Assembly (NCBI GenBank): GCA_004282745.1
Contig: SHMT01000010.1
Location: 62,001 to 126,000, forward strand
Length of the DNA: 64,000 nucleotides
Direction of reading: 5' to 3'
Source of the DNA: Candidatus Scalindua sp. SCAELEC01
GTDB taxonomy: Bacteria > Planctomycetota > Brocadiia > Brocadiales > Scalinduaceae
Below, piece after piece: positions 26,567 through 35,776 of the stretch. The translations under genes and the position numbers were made by a program. Within the stretch, counting starts at the first letter, position 1; each line of letters opens with the position of its first letter. Under the pieces are notes generated by a model. That model worked only from the letters and a program-made list of their open reading frames with translations. It searched no databases and was not told the DNA's origin.

Positions 26567-29359
26567 TTACGCCTTCATAGCAATAGGTCCCTTAAAATCC
26601 TCTATCTCTCGCTTGCATTGATTCAGAGTAGCGGGGTGACACGTAAACATGATGACCTGATGTTCACCGGCAACTTCGTTAATGAGTCGCAGGGTAGCCT
26701 TTGCCCTTTTCGGATCAAAGTTTACGAGTATATCGTCAACGATCAAAGGAAGCGGACCAACCCTGTCTGCATACTCCTTTATAAAGGCCAATCTCATTGA
26801 CAGATAGAGCTGTTCAGCCGTCCCCTTACTCAGAGAAGATACCTCTTTCTGCTGCCCTTCGGGTGTCTCAACCACCAACGTGTTATCATATGCCTTCTTA
26901 ATGACACGAACGTATCGACCCTCCGTAATCTTACCAAAATAGTCCCCCGCAAACTTGAGTACAAATGGCTGTCTCTCTCTCTCGTAAACCTTCATCGCAC
27001 CATCAAGAAGTTTGTAACAGAGTGCGCTTACGGACCACTCATCTATTGATTCCCGTAACCTCGCCTTCAGGGCCTCCTCTGTAAACCGCAATTCAGACAA
27101 CCTCTCTTTTCTCTCCAATTCCGACAGTTGATTTTTCTTCGCACCGATATCCTGCGTACAACTGGCAAGCTCTTCTTCCCTCTGCGTTATCTCGTTTTCT
27201 AATTCCGGGAGGGAACTGTCCGTCAGTGACGGATCAGTCTCACTCGCCACCTCTTCCTTAAACCTTTCAACCTCTACCGGTTTACCGATCAACCTTGCAA
27301 GCTGTATCTCAATAATATTCTTCCTCACAATCAGGCTCTCCCTCTTCTGTACGACACCTGAAAACTTCCGAAACTCCTCAACATCCTCTGCTCCACCCTG
27401 TTTTATTAAATCGTGAATAGCATCCTCACTATCTTGTATCATAACGAGGATCGTCTTTTCGGTCACGGTAACTTCCTTCCTCTTCTCTTCGAGACGATCT
27501 TTCCTCTCCTTCAACATCTTCTGTTTTTTCAACATATCATCAATCGTGAAGATTGATTGTGAAAGATTGTCCAGATCTGCCGGAGGCAGGCCACACAAGT
27601 TCAAGAGATTGTTCAGGCGAGCAAGGTATGTATTGGCTCTTTTATTAACTGATACAAGCTTGGATTCTGCATCCCTCCTTTTTCCGATAATGGCTTTGGC
27701 TCTCTTAATCTCCTCTACCAGATCAACAATTCCATCCCGATCAAGCCCCTCGTTAAGGCCATGGTTCCGAAGCCACCCCTGCCATTGTCCCAAAACCTTC
27801 CTATACCTCTCCCTGACTCCCTCAAGTGACTTTTCAGCCTCTTCAACAGACCTCTCCCGCGCATCCATAACAAGCATCTGCTGCTCTCTTGATTCAGCTT
27901 TATAAGCCTTCGGTACCACATTATAGAGGTAGTAGAGGCCAGCCATGATAAGGAGACCTACGGTTAGTGAAATAATACCTGAGATCGGCTTATAGGTTAT
28001 CCCAAAGAATACACTCAGCAAGATTACGACCGGTACTCCAAAGATCAGAAAAAACTTGAGCTGGATCGTTGGTCTCAGTCTCTCTAGGTTGCGAGCATAC
28101 TCCTCAAATTCCTTACATGATTCTTCCTTGTTTCTCTCTGCCTGATTATAGATTTCTTCGCTCTTTTCAACAGCAACATCGGCTTCTGAAAGTTGGTCAG
28201 TAATGACCCTGATATTCTGTAATGTTTCGTTTCCCACATTTATTGCCATTACACAATCCTCGTCCCAATCTGCTCCGAGATCTGCAAGAGAATCCGATAG
28301 TTCTCCCTGATACAAGTTCACGTTCGACTCTAGTTCCTCTCTCCTCCTCAGATTTTCTCTTTCAGCGGATCGATCATTGATTAAAGAAGTTATCGATGCC
28401 TCCTCCTCTAAGACTACATTGATAATGTTCAGTTGACCAATTTGGGTTTGTAATATTTCTGATTGGTTTCGACACCCCTCAAGTTCTCGCCTTTTCTCTG
28501 AAAGCGATTCTTCGTATTTCTCTAATCTTTTCACCCCATCTGCCGGAAAACTTTCAATCTCTAAGAGAGAAGATAGCTGCCTTTCAATCTCCAATAACTC
28601 ATGAACATTTTCCCTACCAGCCCTTAGTCTCGCGGCACGTTCCCTCTCTCTTCTCTTAACAGTAATATCATGGGTAACTCTTCTTTGTTCCTGTTTCAGG
28701 TTGTCAATCTCTAAAACCGTTGATTTGTATCGCTCCTGATCTCTCTTTATATCTGAGATCTCCAACCTGACCCTCTCAAGACTTTTTACTATTTTTGGTA
28801 CAACTTGCGCTGATCCTCCCTGCTTGTAGAGTCTGTTTCTCTTCTCCTCTACGATCTTTAAAATCTCCGGCAGGGTAACATCCCCCACTCCCGTACCTGC
28901 CGAGTAGATGTGTGAACTAATTTCATCGTTTTCCAGTGTGTCCAGTCTCTGAAGCTCTGACAGACTAAAGACAAAGACCGTCCGGTATATGTTTTCGCTC
29001 ACGCCATGAAGGATATGCTGAAGACTCCTTTTGGCATTTTCTCCACACAATTCAGCACCATCCTCTAGTATTACTTCTCCCGTTAGGGTACGGCCGGGTC
29101 TTAAGATAACGGAGACCCCCTTCCCGTCGGTTGTTTCAAGTTCTACTCTTCCACCATGGGTCCCGCCCGCTAAAGGTTCATAGCGATCAATGGTCTCTCT
29201 CCTTCCGGGAAACCCAAAGAATATGGCCCGGAAGAAAGACATAAGCGTCGACTTCCCCGCCTCATTGGGACCAACAAAGAGGTTAAAGCCGGGTTCAAGG
29301 GTAAATTCCCGGTTATGGAACTTCCCGTATCCGTCTATGTATACCTTTAAGAATCTCAT
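26567..29359 (-). CDS. yhaN: YhaN-like SMC/Rad50-type AAA ATPase with internal membrane hairpin
   Basis: The 930-residue protein has Walker A GPNEAGKST at residues 30-38 in the N-terminal AAA_27 head, long coiled-coil arms rich in Glu/Arg, two central transmembrane helices (IFGVPVVILLSVFFGI and IISLTVGLLIMAGLYYL, ~440-480), a second coiled coil, and the C-terminal head with signature SSLSKGTAEQLYLSMRLA and Walker B LPLIVDDILVNFDP. This is the YhaN branch of the SbcC/Rad50 family, in which the hairpin sits between the coiled coils. It normally works with a YhaO/SbcD-like nuclease, which here is 10.3 kb upstream at 39696-40961. A role in DNA end processing is inferred. Confidence 0.88.
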   Translation of the reverse strand: MRFLKVYIDGYGKFHNREFTLEPGFNLFVGPNEAGKSTLMSFFRAIFFGFPGRRETIDRYEPLAGGTHGGRVELETTDGKGVSVILRPGRTLTGEVILEDGAELCGENAKRSLQHILHGVSENIYRTVFVFSLSELQRLDTLENDEISSHIYSAGTGVGDVTLPEILKIVEEKRNRLYKQGGSAQVVPKIVKSLERVRLEISDIKRDQERYKSTVLEIDNLKQEQRRVTHDITVKRRERERAARLRAGRENVHELLEIERQLSSLLEIESFPADGVKRLEKYEESLSEKRRELEGCRNQSEILQTQIGQLNIINVVLEEEASITSLINDRSAERENLRRREELESNVNLYQGELSDSLADLGADWDEDCVMAINVGNETLQNIRVITDQLSEADVAVEKSEEIYNQAERNKEESCKEFEEYARNLERLRPTIQLKFFLIFGVPVVILLSVFFGITYKPISGIISLTVGLLIMAGLYYLYNVVPKAYKAESREQQMLVMDARERSVEEAEKSLEGVRERYRKVLGQWQGWLRNHGLNEGLDRDGIVDLVEEIKRAKAIIGKRRDAESKLVSVNKRANTYLARLNNLLNLCGLPPADLDNLSQSIFTIDDMLKKQKMLKERKDRLEEKRKEVTVTEKTILVMIQDSEDAIHDLIKQGGAEDVEEFRKFSGVVQKRESLIVRKNIIEIQLARLIGKPVEVERFKEEVASETDPSLTDSSLPELENEITQREEELASCTQDIGAKKNQLSELERKERLSELRFTEEALKARLRESIDEWSVSALCYKLLDGAMKVYERERQPFVLKFAGDYFGKITEGRYVRVIKKAYDNTLVVETPEGQQKEVSSLSKGTAEQLYLSMRLAFIKEYADRVGPLPLIVDDILVNFDPKRAKATLRLINEVAGEHQVIMFTCHPATLNQCKREIEDFKGPIAMKA

Positions 29360-29467
29360 GAATTATATACCGATAATTTCAAAACTGTTGCCCCATATTG
29401 CTGCGCGTATGACTCTTCACGATTCCTGAATTTTTACCTACAGCAATGAGTACTTGAACAGTGTCCC

Positions 29468-29634
29468 TGTGGTTGAACCAAAACAGCCCAGGTACAAAGC
29501 GCGTAATAATTTTGTAACCGGAACGTGCGCGCACATGGGTGCCTGAGTACGTGAGGATTGCGGAATTATTACCGCAACGCCGTAGATGGGTAATTTTCGT
29601 TGCCGAAAAACGGCTAGAAAATTCGATCAAACAA
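29468..29634 (+). repeat. Family A repeat, copy A5
   Basis: TGTGGTTGAACCAAAACAGCCCAGGTACAAAGCGCG at the left (in two parts) and GCAACGCCGTAGATGGGTAA at the right. The last arm is interrupted: TTTTCGTT is followed by ~25 extra bases before TCAAACAAC. It lies just upstream of yhaN and just downstream of the MNT gene. Confidence 0.8.
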
Positions 29635-29707
29635 CTTACAAGTAAGAAAATGAGACAAGAACTTGGCCTGAAGCATTGAATATTAATCAATAAAATCTTA
29701 GATGTTT

Positions 29708-30034
29708 TTAAGTTTGATAAATTATTTCACCTGTTGTTAATATATCATTCACAAAGCTTGCTTTTTCATAATTATTTAATTCTTCAGCATAAAATAAAGT
29801 GGGCTCAATTCTAACATCTACTCTTCTCACTAATTTAAATAACAGAGCCGATTGTTCTACATAATCTAATCCCTTCCCATCTTTTTCAACAAATATGGCA
29901 ATATCTATGTCACTATTTTTTTTTGACGTACCTTTTACCTGTGAACCAAAAAGAATAACAAGCTTTACATTAAAATTTTGTTTTAATGATTCTATATAAT
30001 TTTCTAATTTTGCTTTAATTTCTTTTTTATCCAT
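29708..30034 (-). CDS. Minimal nucleotidyltransferase (MNT) of a HEPN-MNT pair
   Basis: A 108-residue MNT-fold protein with LFGSQVKGTSKKNSDIDIAI, the G-S-x10-D-x-D catalytic motif, plus a third acidic residue in RVDVRIEP. In characterised HEPN-MNT systems the MNT protein is the antitoxin that transfers nucleotides to the HEPN toxin. It follows the HEPN gene with a 31-bp overlap, so they are co-translated. The pair is bracketed by repeat copies A5 and A6. Confidence 0.85.
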   Translation of the reverse strand: MDKKEIKAKLENYIESLKQNFNVKLVILFGSQVKGTSKKNSDIDIAIFVEKDGKGLDYVEQSALLFKLVRRVDVRIEPTLFYAEELNNYEKASFVNDILTTGEIIYQT

Positions 30035-30402
30035 TTTTGCAGTTCCTTTGTTTCTTTTAGAATAGCTTCACATTTTTCATGAGTTAAACTTTTCAAAAGT
30101 TCCTCTTTATATTTTGGATAACGAGCCTCAATATTCAACGGCATTAGTTTTTCTAACAATGACATTTGGTTTTCAGAAAGCCTATCTAGTAATTCCAGTT
30201 TTTCAGCAAGTATTAACAAATTATGCGTATACAATGGGACTTCGTCCCTTATCTTTACAAAATAAGCTTTTAAGATTTTTTCAATTGTTTGATGTGCCAT
30301 AAAACCAACATAAAGGAATCGTTTAGTTTTTAACATTGCATCTGCTGTCTCTAGATCATAATTTGATAAGTCTACCCAATATTGTATGGTTTTTTCACTC
30401 AT
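30004..30402 (-). CDS. HEPN-domain protein of a HEPN-MNT pair
   Basis: I start at MSEKTIQYWVDLSNYDLETA (30402); the 16 codons before it lie in repeat A6. The helical protein has FMAHQTIEKILKAYFV (the HEPN helix that pairs with MNT) and NIEARYPKYKEE near the C-terminus. The strict RNase motif R-x4-6-H is not evident: the Arg of EARYPKY has no His 4-6 residues on. So RNase activity is doubtful and the name rests on fold and pairing with the MNT gene. Confidence 0.82.
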   Translation of the reverse strand: MSEKTIQYWVDLSNYDLETADAMLKTKRFLYVGFMAHQTIEKILKAYFVKIRDEVPLYTHNLLILAEKLELLDRLSENQMSLLEKLMPLNIEARYPKYKEELLKSLTHEKCEAILKETKELQKWIKKKLKQN

Positions 30403-30427
30403 TTTCTGACTTTCACTTTCTATTACC

Positions 30428-30576
30428 CGAAAACCCTGTGTTTGAACCAAAACTGCGCAGGTACAAGGCGCGTAATAATTCTGTAACCAGAACGTACGCG
30501 CACATGAGTGCCTGAGTACGTGAGGATTGCGGAATTATTACCGCAACGCCGTAGATAAGTAGTTTTCGTTCTACCG
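30428..30576 (+). repeat. Family A repeat, copy A6
   Basis: It starts CGAAAACCCTGTGTTTGAAC and ends AGTTTTCGTTCTACCG. It has the usual core (GGTACAAGGCGCG, GGATTGCGGAATTATT). The outermost left arm is missing. It lies immediately upstream of the HEPN gene. Confidence 0.8.
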
Positions 30577-30585
30577 CTAATAACG

Positions 30586-30655
30586 ATAACAAACATCATA
30601 TTGTATTTCAAATATCATTTATTATACTCACTTACAGATTAAAGTGTCGATTATT
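30586..30655 (+). repeat. Left member of a ~70-bp direct repeat flanking the adenylate cyclase gene
   Basis: ATAACAAACATCATATTG and TATTTCAAATATCATTT here match ATAACAAACGTCATATTA and TATTTCAATTATCATTT at 33165-33234 in the same orientation. It ends 8 bp from the cyclase stop codon. Confidence 0.7.
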
Positions 30656-30663
30656 GTTTACGC

Positions 30664-32865
30664 TCACTTTGTTGCGCGAAAAACGCCATCCCAGTCGTCA
30701 CCCGGCGGAGTAACGAGGTACTTCTCGCAGCGTTTAAGCATAAGGCCGCTGGGAGTATCATTGGGTTTCATATCCAGCACGGCATTAAATCCGTCGCAGG
30801 CAGATCTCCAGTCGCGGTTGAGGTAGTGATCAAGCGCCTCGGCATAGCGGATTGTCCAGGCGATAACGGCCTCAGGAACGGCACACTTTTCGCCGACAAG
30901 TTCATAGATTAGGATGCTTTGTTCACGCCCTTCCACTCCAACTTTATCGATCGGTCGGGTAACCATGTGGTCGAGAGCGGTGGCGTGCGTCGATTCGCTG
31001 ATCAAGATATCGGTACCGTAGACCCGGTTGAGACTTTCGAGTCTACTGGCGATGTTTACCGTGTCTCCGATGGCAGTGTAATCAAGACGGTTTTTACTTC
31101 CAAAATTTCCCACCGTGACAGAACCTGTGTGAAGGCCGATGCGAGCACGGAGCTCGGGGAGTCCGGCTTGTTTCCACTCTGTGCGGAGTTCGGAAAGCCG
31201 CGCCTGGTTCATCAAGGCGGTGCGGCAGGAGGCGATGGCGTGTGAATCATGCGGTCGCGGCGCACCCCAGAAAGCCATGATAGAGTCGCCAATATATTTG
31301 TCAACGGTTCCACCGCTCCGGAGAATCTCGATGGTCATCTCTTCCAGATAGCGCGAAAGAAGTCCTATCAGTGCGTCGGCCGGTAACTGTTCCGAGATTG
31401 ATGTGAATCCCACGATATCAGAGAAGTATACCGTGAGCTCCTTCCGTGTCCCACCCAACACAGCCTCTTCTCCGGACTCAAGGAGAAGTCGTACCAGGTC
31501 GGCCGGTACGTATTTCTGGAACGAACGCAGACCGGTCTTCATCTCTTCGATCGACGTTGCCAACTTACTGATCTCTCGGATCCGGCTCTGCACTGGTTGC
31601 TTTGAAGTGAGCTGAAACCGACCGATCTCATACGTCTCTTGTGCGATATCGCTGAGACTCGTGGACACCCTGCGCGAAAGTAGGGCTGAAAGCACTGCCG
31701 CCACCAAGACGCCACCTAGGCCCAGAAGCACCATAAGGCGAGCCATGGAGCGCACATCTCCGAACACCTCATTCTCAGGAAGGAGCATACAGATAATCCA
31801 GTCCGGCCCACTCTCACGGCCAAGATGGCGAAAACCGCCAGCGTAGGTTTGATCATGCAACTCGACTCTAACGAGACTGAGCGAAGAGGGAATCCCGGAG
31901 AGATTTCTACCGAGGGAGGAGAGAAATTGGGTTACACGCGGGTCTGCCACCTGCTCAGCACTGACGGTAACTCGACCCTCATCATTAGAAGCAGGTTCAG
32001 TAAGGTCCAGCCGCGCTGCCGGATCCGGATGCGCCGCTGCCGGGTGAGCGATCACCTTGGGGCTACCATCCGATGCCACTTCGACTAGGAAGCAAAGCCC
32101 ATCTACACCGAGTTCCACTCCGCGAAGGAAGCGGCTCAGTGCGTAAAGGTCGAAGTCGGCAGTAAGTACGCCAAGTAGACTGCCGGCATCCGAGGCGAAC
32201 ACCGGTACAGCACGGCTGACACCGGGAATATCGAGCGATTCACCGGACCCGAGGAATACGTAAGACTCCGTCCAGATGGCTCTTCCCACATCACGAGCGG
32301 CGAGATAGTAGGGACGATCGTATGGCGGCGTACGTGTTGACCGTGCAATGTCACGGACCGTAATTCGACTGCCATCGGGAGTGACATTAAATTCGATCAG
32401 ACGCCGGTTGCCGTCGACCAGGGGGATGAGCCACAGTGAGCTCAATCCGCCATCCCGGTCACGAAAGGTATGGTAATATTTCCCGTTCGGCATACCGAAT
32501 GAGAGATAGGAGAGGCTCGGGCGTGCCTGCAATGAAGCAATGAAATAGTCCGTAGCGCGTTTATGGTCCCGTGGATTGAGCCACCCTTGTACGATGAGGT
32601 TCTGAATAGTGGTGGCCTCATCTTCGGCAACATCCAGGGAGTGCCGTATGTGCTGTTCTACCCGTGCCGCTGCCTGGGAGAGCACCTGGTCACCAAGATT
32701 CTCGACGGCAAATTTTGCATAGAGGTAAGCGGCGATAGCGAGCAGAGTTACCGCCGTAAGCAGCACGGTCAGCATCAGGGTAAATAAGGTGGCCCGAAAG
32801 CTAAAGCGCACAGACGGTTGACGCATCAACCGCGAATCAATCTCTTTTTTTGGTTTTTTCCGCAC
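30664..32865 (-). CDS. Membrane-bound class III adenylate cyclase with extracytoplasmic Cache sensor
   Basis: The 733-residue protein has a TM helix (~24-50), a periplasmic dCache-like sensor (~50-360), a second TM (MVLLGLGGVLVAAVLSALL, ~372-392), a HAMP-like linker, then the cyclase domain (~470-650) with FSDIVGFTSISEQ, VDKYIGDSIMAFWGAP and LDYTAIGDTVNIASRLE. The two metal Asp residues and the Lys/Asp pair typical of ATP use are present, so it should make cAMP in response to an external ligand. A helical tail follows. It is markedly G+C-rich (31141-31200 is 39/60) against ~40% around, indicating transfer. Confidence 0.9.
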   Translation of the reverse strand: MRKKPKKEIDSRLMRQPSVRFSFRATLFTLMLTVLLTAVTLLAIAAYLYAKFAVENLGDQVLSQAAARVEQHIRHSLDVAEDEATTIQNLIVQGWLNPRDHKRATDYFIASLQARPSLSYLSFGMPNGKYYHTFRDRDGGLSSLWLIPLVDGNRRLIEFNVTPDGSRITVRDIARSTRTPPYDRPYYLAARDVGRAIWTESYVFLGSGESLDIPGVSRAVPVFASDAGSLLGVLTADFDLYALSRFLRGVELGVDGLCFLVEVASDGSPKVIAHPAAAHPDPAARLDLTEPASNDEGRVTVSAEQVADPRVTQFLSSLGRNLSGIPSSLSLVRVELHDQTYAGGFRHLGRESGPDWIICMLLPENEVFGDVRSMARLMVLLGLGGVLVAAVLSALLSRRVSTSLSDIAQETYEIGRFQLTSKQPVQSRIREISKLATSIEEMKTGLRSFQKYVPADLVRLLLESGEEAVLGGTRKELTVYFSDIVGFTSISEQLPADALIGLLSRYLEEMTIEILRSGGTVDKYIGDSIMAFWGAPRPHDSHAIASCRTALMNQARLSELRTEWKQAGLPELRARIGLHTGSVTVGNFGSKNRLDYTAIGDTVNIASRLESLNRVYGTDILISESTHATALDHMVTRPIDKVGVEGREQSILIYELVGEKCAVPEAVIAWTIRYAEALDHYLNRDWRSACDGFNAVLDMKPNDTPSGLMLKRCEKYLVTPPGDDWDGVFRATK

Positions 32866-32875
32866 CTGTCAGAAG

Positions 32876-33042
32876 TATACTCATTTCATAATGGTTTTCG
32901 GATAAAATCCGAGATAAAATTGAGCGAGTAAAGTCCTCGACCCCTTTTTTCCCGGGGATAACGGCCCGCCTGAACGACATGTCGGGCAGGCAACCAAGAT
33001 GTGGTTTCCAACAAAACCGAAAACCAAATCGGTTTTCGTATA
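32876..33042 (+). repeat. Family B palindromic repeat, copy B1 (long form with nested palindrome)
   Basis: It starts TATACTCATTTCATAATGG and ends AACCAAATCGGTTTTCGTATA. Inside are TTTTCGGATAAAATCCGA and a nested palindrome CCCGCCTGAACGACATGTCG then GGCAGG. It lies immediately upstream of the cyclase gene. Confidence 0.75.
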
Positions 33043-33164
33043 TATGCTTTTATGAATCTCATGAATTACAGGTAAATTTAGTAGTTAGCATTTCAAAATC
33101 TGATTATGGCAAAAGCACTATTATTCCATTGTAGAGTACAAGTTGTTATCCATCTGGAATTACC

Positions 33165-33234
33165 ATAACAAACGTCATATTATATTTCAATTATCATTTC
33201 TTATACTCAATCATGAATTAAATTGTTAATATTA
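33165..33234 (+). repeat. Right member of the ~70-bp direct repeat flanking the cyclase
   Basis: It is about 80% identical to 30586-30655 over ~65 bp. Together the two copies enclose the cyclase gene and copy B1 (about 2.5 kb). Confidence 0.7.
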
Positions 33235-33822
33235 ATTCCAATCGGAACCATCCACCTCACCCATTAAGAGTGGCTTTATATTTTCCATAGCGGTTCTGTT
33301 ATTTAGGTAGGAAATGAACCTTCTCGCCGTTTACCAGCAAGGCATCCAGACGCAATCCGTAGCCTTCTTACTTTTTTCTCAAGCCGCACCGATTTTTGTA
33401 TCAAAGTTTATCTTCTGGACCTGTAACCATATAAAAGTGAAGTTCTCGTTTTTTGGTTTCGTTACCCATTTTAAAGTCTCCTTTGTTTTAAGTTTTAACA
33501 TATACGTGACGACAAAAAACCGAGCGAAAACCAAAGTGTCAACCAACACTAATACCTGGAGCAAGCTAGACATTAACACGTGGCCCGCTCTGGGTAAAAG
33601 GAATTGCAACTTTGATAAAACCGAATGAAGGAGTTTTTAGGAGAACAGAGATAGATACAGAAACTTATAACGTTACACCCGTAGTCATCGTAAACGTAAA
33701 AATAAGACTACATACGGGAAACAAGGAGATACTTATTGAAATGCGTCACTTGACGGATTCATATAATGCGTGCGACGCAACATATCATAACGTTCTATTA
33801 TCAGATGTTTATAAATCCTAAA
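33235..33822. other. Gene-free interval
   Basis: Several short frames exist on both strands (e.g. 33314-33628 plus, 33379-33609 minus), but none has protein-like composition or a ribosome-binding site. I see no RNA gene or strong repeat. Confidence 0.4.
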
Positions 33823-35031
33823 CTATTGTTTACCTTGCATAGCCAGTTTCAAATGAGCGAAGTTGCGTTCAATAGTATCAATATTTGGATGCCCGTTTGG
33901 GAATGTTCTTCGTAAAATATCAAGAGCATGCTTATACAAAGGCTCGGATTCTTCATATTTGCCCTGTTTCCTGTATAGGCAAGCCAGATTGTTCAGAGTC
34001 TCTGCGACAGAAGGATGATCTGAGCCAAGGGTTTTTTCTTTGATCTCCAGTGACCGTTTATACAAGGGCTCCACTTCTTCATATTTGCCCTGTTCCCTGT
34101 ATAGATTAGCCAGATTGTTTAGAGTAGTTGCAACAGAAGGATGGTCTAGGCCAAGGGCTTTTTCTTTGATCTCCAGTGACCGTTTATACAAGGGCTCCGC
34201 TACTTCATATTTGCCCATGTCATGGTAAAGCAAAGCCAAGTTATTTTGGATTTGTGCAAGTTCAACCGTTTCAGTTGTTTCCTGCTGGCGTAACTGAAGT
34301 AACTTCTCTAGCCATGGCTGAGCCTCTTTGTAATCCCCAAGCGTTTGCGCCATTGTGCCAGCCGCAAGCAGGTAATCAGGGTTGCCATTTTCCAACGCCA
34401 CTGCTCGGCTATACTTTTTCATCGCTTTGGCATAATCAATGCGCCCTTCTGCCAACTGTCCACTTTGATATGCTGCAAGCGCTACTACAACAGCACCTTC
34501 TTCATCAACTTCATCAAACAATTTCTCTGCTATCTTAGCATCCCCACTTTGTAGGTTTTTGCGTGCTTCTTTTATCTTTGATTTTGGTAGTGTTCCCTCA
34601 AGTTTTTCTAATGCCGTAACAGCCTTTTTTCGTCTCTTTGTTTCCTCCTCAAAGCTCTCTTGCAGGTTGTTTAATTTTTCACCAACTGCATTGAGTTCGA
34701 TTTCCAGTTTCTGTTGTTTTTCACACTCCTTATTTCTGATGGATTCTTGTAGTTCCTTGTGTATTCTTTCTCTCTCACGGTTTATTTTGACCTCATATTC
34801 TTCTAGCGTAATCCCTATGTAAGTAATTTTGTCACCACTTACAATATCGCCACTGCCTGCTGAATAATTTGCGTCACGCCCTGCCTTGATCTCTATTTTA
34901 TTCTCAGCAGTTTGTTTACTACCACGTGTTGCTAAATAACCTATGACAGCAACAACAAGTGGCACCACGATAGCGGCAATAATCCATTTTGTGTTTAATT
35001 TCTTCTTGTCTGTTTTGTTTGGAATATTCAT
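33823..35031 (-). CDS. Membrane-anchored coiled-coil TPR protein (kinesin-light-chain-type repeats)
   Basis: The 402-residue protein has an N-terminal TM anchor (WIIAAIVVPLVVAVIGYL, ~17-34), then GRDANYSAGSGDIVSGDKIT, a 'GDxVxGDKIT'-like turn motif seen in many signalling and conflict-system proteins. A coiled coil of ~90 residues follows, then TPRs. The last three TPRs are the 42-residue kinesin-light-chain type (LNNLANLYREQGKYEEVEPL, YKRSLEIKEKTLG..HPSVA). Adjacent repeats are nearly identical, suggesting recent duplication. Function is unknown; it lies next to a toxin-antitoxin module in the accessory island. Confidence 0.78.
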   Translation of the reverse strand: MNIPNKTDKKKLNTKWIIAAIVVPLVVAVIGYLATRGSKQTAENKIEIKAGRDANYSAGSGDIVSGDKITYIGITLEEYEVKINRERERIHKELQESIRNKECEKQQKLEIELNAVGEKLNNLQESFEEETKRRKKAVTALEKLEGTLPKSKIKEARKNLQSGDAKIAEKLFDEVDEEGAVVVALAAYQSGQLAEGRIDYAKAMKKYSRAVALENGNPDYLLAAGTMAQTLGDYKEAQPWLEKLLQLRQQETTETVELAQIQNNLALLYHDMGKYEVAEPLYKRSLEIKEKALGLDHPSVATTLNNLANLYREQGKYEEVEPLYKRSLEIKEKTLGSDHPSVAETLNNLACLYRKQGKYEESEPLYKHALDILRRTFPNGHPNIDTIERNFAHLKLAMQGKQ

Positions 35032-35123
35032 TTTGAGAAACCCGGGTCATGAAACCTCCGGGTCGTACCAATACACGCAACCGCATTAAAAGTTTTAAAA
35101 GGAAACTGAGAACAAACCGAAAT

Positions 35124-35432
35124 TTACAGCGTTGCTTCAGGTGTCACAGAAATTCGCAAACCCACAGCATGGAGAACCTTTGTCAGAGTTTCCAGCCTCG
35201 GATTACCTCTTTTTGATAAGGTTTTGTATAGCTGTTCCCTGTTCAAGTTAGTTTTCCTTGATAGGGCCGTCATGCTACCTACGCGCGCGTCTGCTACATC
35301 TTTTAAAGCAGCCGTAAACATCTCCATGTCACCATCTGCAAGTATCTCTTCCAGGTACATGGCGGCCACTTCAGGATTTTTCAGTAATTCCTTACTCGTT
35401 TTATCAAACGATCTGCTTGCTTTTTTTGTCAT
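35124..35432 (-). CDS. HTH antitoxin of a HigBA-like module (probable addiction-module antidote family)
   Basis: The 102-residue protein has FDKTSKELLKNPEVAAMYLEE at the N-terminus (in parts), then an HTH: MTALSRKTNLNREQLYKTLS followed by GNPRLETLTKVLHAVGL. This is the two-part layout of the TIGR02684-type antidote proteins. It overlaps the toxin gene by 4 bp (ATGA) and follows it, the HigBA order. It should neutralise the toxin and repress the operon. Confidence 0.88.
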   Translation of the reverse strand: MTKKASRSFDKTSKELLKNPEVAAMYLEEILADGDMEMFTAALKDVADARVGSMTALSRKTNLNREQLYKTLSKRGNPRLETLTKVLHAVGLRISVTPEATL

Positions 35433-35767
35433 GGTTTTGTCCTTTCTACATAATCAGTCAAATATTCTTTTGCCTTGGCAACTGTTTTTTTCTGGTCTTT
35501 TTTCGTTGAACCCGCCAGCAATAGAACCACCTTTTTTCCAACAACCGCGTAGAATATACGATAGCCTGGACCGTAATTTTCACGCATCTCAAAAACCCCT
35601 TTTGCACCTTTAATATCTTTCCAGTCACCAAAGTTTCCAAAGGAAGCCCGTATGATCCGGGCACGAATTTTGGCCTGAGCCCTTTCATCCTTGAGGCTCA
35701 AAAGCCATTCACCGAATGGCGCTTTACCGGAAGAGGTTTCGTATTCCTCAATGTCATATTTTTTCAT
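35429..35767 (-). CDS. RelE/HigB-superfamily toxin (phage-derived Gp49-like)
   Basis: The 112-residue protein has the Gp49-like/TIGR02683 pattern: YETSSGKAPFGEWLLSLKDE, RARIIRASFGNFGDWK, GVFEMRENYGPGYRIFYAVVG and VLLLAGSTKKDQKKTVAKAKEY. The family cleaves mRNA on the ribosome. It is the first gene of the module. Its promoter overlaps a perfect operator palindrome. Confidence 0.88.
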   Translation of the reverse strand: MKKYDIEEYETSSGKAPFGEWLLSLKDERAQAKIRARIIRASFGNFGDWKDIKGAKGVFEMRENYGPGYRIFYAVVGKKVVLLLAGSTKKDQKKTVAKAKEYLTDYVERTKP

Positions 35768-35776
35768 ACCTACACA

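Noticed and set aside
33314-33628. Overlapping frames on both strands (33314-33628 plus, 33379-33609 minus)
   Set aside because: No ribosome-binding site, no protein-like composition on either strand and no domain. The minus frame is hydrophobic, but not in a convincing transmembrane pattern.
33612-33821. 69-residue plus-strand frame before the TPR gene
   Set aside because: It has no recognised domain and no ribosome-binding site, and it lies in low-complexity AT-rich DNA.
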